From assembly GCF_002843315.1 (NCBI RefSeq), contig NZ_MVDD01000001.1:310001-374000 (forward strand): a DNA stretch of 64,000 nucleotides, given 5' to 3'. Every line of letters starts with the position of its first letter. The stretch's first letter is position 1. Below, piece after piece: positions 57,931 through 64,000 of this stretch. Both the position numbers and the translations under genes were made by a program. The DNA comes from Labilibaculum filiforme. GTDB lineage: Bacteria; Bacteroidota; Bacteroidia; Bacteroidales; Marinifilaceae. The notes under the pieces were generated by a model that was not told where the DNA came from, made no database searches, and saw only the letters and a list, made by a program, of their open reading frames with translations.

Positions 57931-58365
57931 TTATTTCCCTAAAAACTCTCGCATTTCCACTACATTAAAACCTTTTTTTTCAATCCACCGAATAGCTTTA
58001 TCCTCATCACGAAATATGTTTGTTTTTAAATTTGTATCTCGTAAATAAAAAGAAAAAAGATAAGCTTTAATAATTTGTCCAAACTTTGGATGAATAACAA
58101 CAGCATTATATTTATAGTCTACTTGAAAAGTAATTTTTCGAATAGCTCCATTTATTATTTTAGCAACTTTAGGCGACGAAATAATTAGTTCGCTTAAATC
58201 ACAAACCGAAGCAAAATCTTTGTACGAATATCCATCCAACACATGATCTATTGCATCCGCGAAAAAAAGAGCAGCTTTCTCATTTTGCATTCCTCTTACT
58301 TTGAGATAAGCTACATTCGCATATACTCGAATACAAAAATCCTTATTATCAAATTCGATCCCCAT
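57931..58365 (-). CDS. hypothetical protein, possible STAS-like fold
   Basis: A 144-residue soluble protein without signal peptide. Strand pattern NKDFCIRVYANVAYLKVRG, then DYKYNAVVIHPKFG, and the ending EDKAIRWIEKKGF look like the STAS/SpoIIAA-like family in Bacteroidetes (YKDFASVCDLSEL as the central D-L strand). No phosphoserine motif I would trust. It is divergent from grpE; its ATG overlaps one half of a 10-base inverted repeat shared with the grpE leader. Confidence 0.5.
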   Translation of the reverse strand: MGIEFDNKDFCIRVYANVAYLKVRGMQNEKAALFFADAIDHVLDGYSYKDFASVCDLSELIISSPKVAKIINGAIRKITFQVDYKYNAVVIHPKFGQIIKAYLFSFYLRDTNLKTNIFRDEDKAIRWIEKKGFNVVEMREFLGK

Positions 58366-58673
58366 TCCGACAATTTTTCAGTAAAGTACCTTTTCTTCCA
58401 TTTATGACGTTTCAATAAATTTAAGTTTTTTATTAGAAAATTTAAAATCTACTTAAATATTGTCGCACAACAAGATATAAGCTATCAAACGGGCGTATTC
58501 ATCGTAACAACTTATTCCTCCTATACCCATCGTTTTACCTAATAAAAGAAAAAAAGAATATTTATAATTACAAATTCTATCTTTGTGTCAATTTGTCGGA
58601 ATACAGCAGATTGGCAGACTATTTGTATTTATTCGCGAGTAATAAAAATTAGAACGATAAAAATCATTGAAAA
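58366..58673. other. 308-base divergent region before grpE
   Basis: Contains the grpE -7 element and the outer members of the inverted TTGTCGGAAT pair (58364-58373 on the minus strand; 58593-58602 on the plus strand). No ORF or RNA recognised. Confidence 0.5.
58578..58585 (+). promoter_or_regulatory. putative -7 element of grpE-dnaJ
   Basis: TATCTTTG, a full TAnnTTTG match, 88 bases before the grpE ATG. Start of transcription would fall near 58592. No -33 TTTG at proper distance. Confidence 0.45.
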
Positions 58674-59288
58674 ATGACAAAAGATAAAAGCAAATCAAAA
58701 AAAGAAGAATTGAACGAAAAAGACATAGAAACTACTGAAGATCAAGTAGTAGACACAGCTACTGAGAAAGAAGATTCAGGGGTCGAAGAAAATAAAGATT
58801 CGAAGAAAAGCAAGAAATCGGCAAAGGAAAAGAAAGCAGACGAACTGGAGGAATTGGGAATCAAACTTCAGGATATTAATGACAAGTATGTACGTTTGTC
58901 AGCCGAATTTGACAACTATCGTAAAAGAACGTTAAAAGAAAAGATGGAACTGACCAAATCGGGCGGAGAAAAAATTCTTATCAACATTCTTCCTGTAATG
59001 GATAACTTCGAACGCGCTCTACAATCTATCGATGCAGCAAAAGACATTGATGCGATAAAAGATGGTGTTCATTTAATTTACGGTAATTTCAAGGAATTTG
59101 TTTCTCAAAACGGAATAAAAGAAATAGAAGCTGTTAATGAGGCTTTTGATACCGACATCCACGAAGCAATTACTAAAATTCCTGCTCCAAGCGAGGAGTT
59201 AAAAGGAAAAGTTGTTGACTGTGTTGAAAAAGGATATTTCCTTCACGATAAGGTAATTCGTTTTGCCAAAGTTGTTGTTGGAGAATAA
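58674..59288 (+). CDS. grpE: GrpE nucleotide exchange factor
   Basis: A 204-residue cofactor that releases ADP from DnaK. The first 55 residues are Lys/Glu/Asp-rich and disordered, then a long coiled helix (DINDKYVRLSAEFDNYRKRTLKEK) and the C-terminal beta wing (IHEAITKIPAPSEELKGKVVDCVEKGYFLHDKVIRFAKVVV). The N-tail is longer than in E. coli. dnaJ follows 28 bases on; dnaK is not in the window. Confidence 0.95.
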   Translation: MTKDKSKSKKEELNEKDIETTEDQVVDTATEKEDSGVEENKDSKKSKKSAKEKKADELEELGIKLQDINDKYVRLSAEFDNYRKRTLKEKMELTKSGGEKILINILPVMDNFERALQSIDAAKDIDAIKDGVHLIYGNFKEFVSQNGIKEIEAVNEAFDTDIHEAITKIPAPSEELKGKVVDCVEKGYFLHDKVIRFAKVVVGE

Positions 59289-59316
59289 AAAATTCAAAAT
59301 CTAAGCGGAGAAAAAG

Positions 59317-60477
59317 ATGTCGAAAAGAGATTATTATGAAGTGTTAGGAGTTTCCAAGTCAGCCTCGGAAGCCGAATTAAAAAAAGCATATCGTAAAAAG
59401 GCGATTCAGTTTCATCCGGACAAAAATCCGGATAATAAAGAAGCTGAAGAGAGTTTTAAAGAAGCTGCTGAAGCTTATGAAGTTTTAAGTAATGCTGAAA
59501 AACGTCAGCGATACGATCAATTTGGTCATTCGGGAATGAGTGGCTCTGCTGGAGGTGGATTCGGCGGTGGCGGAATGAACATGGAAGATATTTTCTCTCA
59601 TTTTGGCGACATTTTTGGTGGTGGCGGTGGCGGCTCCTTCTTTGGGGGCGGATTTGGCGGTGGCGGTCGTAGCTCACGACGCGTAAACCGTGGCAGCAAC
59701 TTAAGGGTGAAAGTGAAACTTAGCCTGAAAGAAATTTCGGAAGGTGTTGAGAAGAAAATTAAAGTTAAAAAGTATGTTGAGTGTAAATCCTGTAGTGGTT
59801 CTGGAGCAAAAGACGGATCGTCGTTTTCCTCCTGTTCTACTTGTCATGGTTCTGGCCAGGTAACCCGTATTCAAAATACAATTTTGGGTCAGATGCAAAC
59901 TGCATCTACTTGTCCAACCTGTGGCGGAGAAGGAAAAATTATCACTAATAAATGTACCAGTTGCGCTGGTGAAGGAATTGTTCAGGACGAAGAAGTAATC
60001 ACCATCAATATTCCTGCAGGAGTAGCCGAAGGAATGCAACTATCGGTTAGTGGAAGAGGCAATGCTGCCCGTAGAGGAGGAGTAAATGGCGATTTATTGA
60101 TTCTTGTTCATGAAGAAGAACATCCCGATTTAGTTCGCGATGAGAACGATTTACTATACAATTTATTCGTTAGTATTCCTGATTCTATTTTAGGAACTGC
60201 CGTTGAAATTCCTACCATCGAAAACAAAGTGAAAGTGAAGATTGATGCAGGAACTCAACCAGGAAAAATTCTTCGTTTACGTGGAAAAGGTTTGCCAGAT
60301 ATTAATGGTTATGGCCGTGGAGATTTACTGGTTAAAATTAATGTTTGGGTTCCAAATAGTGTTTCTAAAGACGAAAAGAAAATCTTAGAAAAATTACAAG
60401 CTTCTGAAAGTTTTACTCCAAAGCCCAGCGCTCAGGAAAAAAGCTTTTTCAAAAAAGTGAAAAACTTTTTCGATTAA
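59317..60477 (+). CDS. dnaJ: chaperone DnaJ
   Basis: A 386-residue type I DnaJ. J domain 1-70 with HPD at 33-35, a long Gly/Phe region at 72-118, four CxxCxGxG-like zinc motifs (Cys156/159, 173/176, 199/202, 213/216) and C-terminal substrate domains (about 220-370). It delivers unfolded clients to DnaK and starts ATP hydrolysis. Start has GGAG six bases before ATG, a modest SD. Cotranscribed with grpE. Confidence 0.96.
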   Translation: MSKRDYYEVLGVSKSASEAELKKAYRKKAIQFHPDKNPDNKEAEESFKEAAEAYEVLSNAEKRQRYDQFGHSGMSGSAGGGFGGGGMNMEDIFSHFGDIFGGGGGGSFFGGGFGGGGRSSRRVNRGSNLRVKVKLSLKEISEGVEKKIKVKKYVECKSCSGSGAKDGSSFSSCSTCHGSGQVTRIQNTILGQMQTASTCPTCGGEGKIITNKCTSCAGEGIVQDEEVITINIPAGVAEGMQLSVSGRGNAARRGGVNGDLLILVHEEEHPDLVRDENDLLYNLFVSIPDSILGTAVEIPTIENKVKVKIDAGTQPGKILRLRGKGLPDINGYGRGDLLVKINVWVPNSVSKDEKKILEKLQASESFTPKPSAQEKSFFKKVKNFFD

Positions 60478-60850
60478 GAAGTTAATATAATATTGATATA
60501 GAAAGAGATCATCCACAAGCGGATGATCTCTTTTTGTATCTGTACACACGAGGAATTCGAAAAACAAATTCCCCTATATAATCCAAAACTTTCTTCCCAA
60601 ACAGGAACGTATGTCAATAAAAGAAGGAAGATGGTAATCTGAAAAGAGAAAGTTATACGTTAAACACAAAGTAACTTTATGAAATTTAACTCAACTGTTC
60701 TATAATTACTTATCCTTCTTATTTATATCGCATAAAACTAAAATAATAACAGGTTGAATCTTCTTTACATCGATTTTATCTGTTGGATTTATCGAAATTG
60801 ACTACTTTAGATTCCAATTGAAATTTTAGTGTCACCAAACCAAAATATAC
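60478..60850. other. 373-base intergenic region before the ABC exporter
   Basis: The first part holds the dnaJ terminator. The rest is AT-rich. A short GGAATT/AATTCC inverted repeat is near 60552-60572 but no gene, RNA or consensus promoter is convincing. A TTGACTACTTTAGA stretch near 60798 is a weak promoter candidate. Confidence 0.4.
60502..60535 (+). terminator. terminator of grpE-dnaJ
   Basis: Stem AAAGAGATCATCC/GGATGATCTCTTT with a 6-base loop and T5. It starts 24 bases after the dnaJ stop. Confidence 0.85.
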
Positions 60851-61774
60851 ATGGCATTTTTCGAAGCAAAAGACATCGTTAAACAATACGCAGGACATAA
60901 AGCTTTAAATAAAGTAAGTATCTCTGTTCAAAAAGGAAGTATTTTTGGTCTGCTTGGACCAAATGGTGCAGGAAAAACAACCCTAATCCGAATAATCAAT
61001 CAAATTACCGGTCCCGACTCAGGAGAAGTGTTTTTTAACGGCACTCCGCTAAAACCAAGCGACGTAAAACGAATTGGTTACCTTCCTGAAGAACGAGGCT
61101 TGTACAAAAAAATGAAAGTTGGCGAACAAGCCGTTTATTTGGCGCAACTTAAAGGAATGAGTCAAAAGGAAGCCACCAAAAAGTTAAAAGTTTGGTTCGA
61201 TAAATTTGACATTTTACAGTGGTGGGACAAAAAAGTAGAAGAACTTTCGAAAGGAATGCAGCAAAAAATTCAATTTATTGTTACCATTCTTCACGAGCCC
61301 GAACTGCTTATTTTCGATGAACCTTTTAGTGGTTTCGATCCTATTAATGCGAATCTTCTAAAAAAAGAAATTCTAGAACTTCGCGACAAAGGAGCAACCA
61401 TTATTTTTTCGACTCACAATATGGGTTCGGTGGAAGAAATTTGCGATCATATAGCATTAATCAATAAATCGGAAAAAATTCTTGACGGTCCTGTGGATCA
61501 AATTAAAAAGAAATACAGAACCAACACCTATCAATTAACCTACACTGGCGAATTTGACAAACTAGAACAAATTTTAAATCCTGATTTTGAAATAATTGAT
61601 CAGGAAAAAGGGACGGAATACAATACCATAAAAGTGAAATTAAATAACGGCTCTACTTCCAATGAATTGTTAAAGCAGGTGCTCCCCTATTTAAATATCG
61701 TTTCCTTTACCGAGATCATTCCGAATATGAATGATATATTTATTCGAGTAGTGAATGAAAACAAAAAAATCTAA
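60851..61774 (+). CDS. ABC transporter ATP-binding protein (NatA-like)
   Basis: A 307-residue ATPase. Walker A GPNGAGKTT (about 37-45), a Q-loop near PEERGLYKKM, signature LSKGMQQKIQF (LSGGQ variant), Walker B LLIFDEPFSGFDP and the H-loop STHNMG. A C-terminal extension of about 85 residues follows the core, as in NatA/DUF4162 proteins. It pairs with the adjacent permease to move sodium or an unknown substrate out of the cell; substrate is inferred only by family. Confidence 0.9.
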   Translation: MAFFEAKDIVKQYAGHKALNKVSISVQKGSIFGLLGPNGAGKTTLIRIINQITGPDSGEVFFNGTPLKPSDVKRIGYLPEERGLYKKMKVGEQAVYLAQLKGMSQKEATKKLKVWFDKFDILQWWDKKVEELSKGMQQKIQFIVTILHEPELLIFDEPFSGFDPINANLLKKEILELRDKGATIIFSTHNMGSVEEICDHIALINKSEKILDGPVDQIKKKYRTNTYQLTYTGEFDKLEQILNPDFEIIDQEKGTEYNTIKVKLNNGSTSNELLKQVLPYLNIVSFTEIIPNMNDIFIRVVNENKKI

Positions 61775-61792
61775 CCCGAAACAACTAGAAAA

Positions 61793-63133
61793 ATGAATAA
61801 AATTTTCATCATCATACAAAGAGAATATCTTTCCCGAGTAAAGAAAAGATCATTCCTTATTTTAACTTTTCTTACGCCTGTATTAATCGCTGGTATTTAT
61901 GCATTCATGATATGGATGATGCTGAAAGACGATACCGAAAGCAGAACTATTGCAGTTATTAATGAGTCGGAATTAGTTGAACCAGTTGCCAGCCATGACT
62001 TTACTACTTATAAATATCTGGAAAACACCAGTTTTGAAGAAGCTAAAGCTCAAATGGACGAGAAAAATTATTATGCTATTCTTGTAATTCCAAAAAATAT
62101 TATGGAAATCAAAATGGCTGAACTATTTTCTTTTAAGCAAGTTACAATTGAGGTTAAATCGGAAACAGGTTCGCAATTAAGAGATCATATCGAAAACTTA
62201 AAGAGATCCGAAATAATTGCCTTAGCCAATATGCCCGATCTGGAACAAAAATTAGCAGCAACCAAAACGCCAATTTCCATGAAAACCATCAAATTTGGCG
62301 AAGATGGCGAAATAAAACAAAGCTCTACAGAAATAGCAATGGCTATTGGATTCATATCTAGCTTTATTATTTACATGTTTATTTTCATGTATGGGGTGCA
62401 GGTAATGCGTGGAGTTATTGAGGAAAAAAGCAATCGAATTGTCGAGGTTATTATTTCGTCGGTAAAACCATTTCAATTAATGATGGGAAAAATTGTTGGT
62501 GTGGCCATGGTTGGATTAACCCAATTTATTATGTGGGTAATATTATCAGGTGTACTTATTGCTGTTGGAATGGCTGTTGTTCTGCCAGGTGTTGATATGG
62601 AATCCTTACAACAAGCTAAAACTCTTTCCGAACTACCTGAAGGTGCAGCGACCTTAAATCCGGATCAACTTAAAATGGCACAAGAGCTATTAGGCACATT
62701 CGACTTTGCATATGTTGCAGGTATTTTAGGAGCTTTCGTGTTCTTTTTTCTTGGCGGATATTTACTTTACTCGGCCTTATTTGCTGCTGTTGGTAGTGCC
62801 GTTGATAACGAAACCGAAACACAACAATTCATGATACCCATTACCATTCCTTTAATTATGGCTATGTATATCGGTTTTGCCGTTGCAAAAAATCCGGAAG
62901 GAAGTCTTGCCTTTTGGGGATCTATTATTCCATTAACATCGCCAATTGTAATGCTCGTTAGAATTCCTTACGGAGTTCCATTATGGGAATTACTCCTATC
63001 TATGTTTCTACTGATTGGAACTTTTCTTTTAGTAACCTGGATAGCTGCAAAAATATATAGAACCGGAATTTTAATGTATGGTAAAAAAGTTTCCTACAAA
63101 GAAATTTGGAAATGGCTACGATATCATAATTAA
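61793..63133 (+). CDS. ABC transporter permease (NatB-like)
   Basis: A 446-residue membrane protein. One N-terminal helix (about 20-42), a large outer domain (45-175) and five to six helices in the C-terminal half (about 180-435). GVIEEKSNRIVEVIISSVKPFQLMMGKIVGVAMVGLTQ is the ABC2-type coupling segment of NatB/ABC2_membrane_3. It starts 18 bases after the ATPase gene. Substrate unknown. Confidence 0.9.
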   Translation: MNKIFIIIQREYLSRVKKRSFLILTFLTPVLIAGIYAFMIWMMLKDDTESRTIAVINESELVEPVASHDFTTYKYLENTSFEEAKAQMDEKNYYAILVIPKNIMEIKMAELFSFKQVTIEVKSETGSQLRDHIENLKRSEIIALANMPDLEQKLAATKTPISMKTIKFGEDGEIKQSSTEIAMAIGFISSFIIYMFIFMYGVQVMRGVIEEKSNRIVEVIISSVKPFQLMMGKIVGVAMVGLTQFIMWVILSGVLIAVGMAVVLPGVDMESLQQAKTLSELPEGAATLNPDQLKMAQELLGTFDFAYVAGILGAFVFFFLGGYLLYSALFAAVGSAVDNETETQQFMIPITIPLIMAMYIGFAVAKNPEGSLAFWGSIIPLTSPIVMLVRIPYGVPLWELLLSMFLLIGTFLLVTWIAAKIYRTGILMYGKKVSYKEIWKWLRYHN

Positions 63134-63157
63134 TGGTGAATAGCTACTAAACGTTGT

Positions 63158-63184
63158 AAATGCCTCATTTTATGAGGCATTTTT
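63158..63184 (+). terminator. terminator of ABC exporter operon
   Basis: An 11-bp perfect stem, AAATGCCTCAT with ATGAGGCATTT, a 3-base loop and T tract. Confidence 0.85.
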
Positions 63185-63385
63185 CACTAAAAGCGAAACG
63201 ACACAATTTTTGGAAGTAGCTAAAACGTTAAAAAAACTTATTCATCGTAACTTCGCTATCAAAAAACACAACCCGAGAACAAAGTTTTTACTATCTTCGG
63301 TTTCGAATTGAAGCCTAAAAAAGTTAAATAGTTTTTTTAGGAAAGACTAATCAATCAGACAATTAACACAACCAAATAGTAATTC

Positions 63386-64000
63386 ATGCGAATTTCTGTA
63401 ATAGATTTAGGAACGAATACATTTAATTTGCTTGTTGCAGAGTGGGATGAAACTGGAATTCCAAAAATTCTGAATCGTTCAAAATATGCAACAAAAATAG
63501 GGAAAGGCGGCATCAATAATAATATAATTACCGATGAAGCAATTGAAAGAGCTAAGAGTGCCCTTGATTCAATAACAGAAATATCGAATCAGTTTGAGGT
63601 ATCTAAAACCCTTGCATTCGCCACCTCTGCAATTAGATCGGCCGAAAATGGGGATGCTTTTGTAAAATTAATTGAAGAAAAATACAATATCTGTATTGAT
63701 ATCATTACAGGAGAACGAGAAGCCGATTTAATCTTTTTAGGAACTAAAAAAGCTATCGAATTAAATCACGAACCAGTTGCAATACTTGATATTGGAGGTG
63801 GTAGTAACGAAATAATTATTGCCAATAATCAAAAAGTATTTTGGAAAAACAGTTATCCGTTAGGAATGACCAGATTATTGGAGAAATTCAATCCTGCCAA
63901 TCCTATCAATAAAAATATGGTGAAGGAAATTGAAGAGTATCTAAAATCTCAGATGGCGGATTTATTTGAAGCTCTAGATATTCATTCCGTAAAAACATTA
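63386..64000 (+). CDS. Ppx/GppA phosphatase family protein, 3' end outside window
   Basis: The first 205 residues of an ASKHA-fold exopolyphosphatase/guanosine pentaphosphate phosphatase. Phosphate-1 motif VIDLGTNTFNLLV (5-17), ATSAIRSAENG with the catalytic region, ITGEREADLIFLG and phosphate-2 motif AILDIGGGSNEI. These act on polyphosphate or pppGpp. The frame is open to the window end, so the C-terminus is missing. A TATCTTCG element lies about 90 bases upstream. Confidence 0.92.
   Translation, partial: MRISVIDLGTNTFNLLVAEWDETGIPKILNRSKYATKIGKGGINNNIITDEAIERAKSALDSITEISNQFEVSKTLAFATSAIRSAENGDAFVKLIEEKYNICIDIITGEREADLIFLGTKKAIELNHEPVAILDIGGGSNEIIIANNQKVFWKNSYPLGMTRLLEKFNPANPINKNMVKEIEEYLKSQMADLFEALDIHSVKTL

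Noticed and set aside
59701-60039. 112-codon frame antisense to dnaJ
   Set aside because: A shadow of the dnaJ zinc-finger codons; no start context or homology.

Overview
The window is a stretch of chromosome from a member of the Bacteroidota. Evidence: AT-rich DNA; gliding/type IX secretion genes gldE and gldD; a protein ending in a gliding-motility-type (type B) T9SS C-terminal sorting domain; DUF4290; a Bacteroidetes-style zinc-free L36; promoters of the TTTG / TAnnTTTG type; and few Shine-Dalgarno sequences in front of genes. The gene content suggests a marine or gut-type anaerobe-related lineage, but genus cannot be fixed from this sequence. No phage, insertion sequence, CRISPR array, rRNA or tRNA gene was seen; it reads as core genome with a few lineage-specific genes.

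Layout. 1-3.3 kb: a 5'-cut hypothetical protein, a nucleotide N-hydrolase/deoxyribosyltransferase overlapping a DUF4269 protein, a two-CW cysteine-rich protein and a PAS histidine kinase. 3.4-9.3 kb (minus): FAD oxidoreductase, DsbD, RNase G, a 30-residue AURKAIP1/COX24-type (mS38-like) basic protein and HU. 9.5-13.7 kb (plus): mutY-ssb-gldE-gldD-phosphopantetheinyl transferase. 13.7-17.5 kb (minus): a PafA-like alkaline phosphatase homologue that has lost most catalytic residues, DUF190-CrcB, YchF. 17.6-24.2 kb (plus): secreted transglutaminase-like and VWA proteins, transketolase, and an ECF sigma / putative anti-sigma / Spy-like operon. 24.2-30.2 kb: HisS, two small membrane proteins, the ABC-F factor EttA, an orphan response regulator and enolase.

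30.4-48.4 kb (minus) is one long translation block in the order rpsL-rpsG-fusA-rpsJ, S10, spc and alpha genes, ending with rplQ and a clear terminator. It includes secY, map, infA, rpmJ and rpoA. A well-formed promoter lies before rpsL. Divergently placed is a second EF-G (EF-G2 type) in which the catalytic His of the G3 motif is Ala.

48.8-64 kb: EF-G2, a T9SS-exported PKD protein, UvrD/PcrA helicase, a candidate structured small RNA behind a textbook Bacteroidetes promoter, DUF4290, MurA with Asp replacing the fosfomycin-target Cys, a TlpA-like thioredoxin, a possible STAS-like protein, grpE-dnaJ, a Nat-type ABC exporter and the start of a Ppx/GppA phosphatase. The most rewarding items for follow-up are the candidate RNA at about 54.95-55.05 kb, the apparent pseudophosphatase at 13.7-15.4 kb, EF-G2, and the unusually strong Shine-Dalgarno site in front of rplF.
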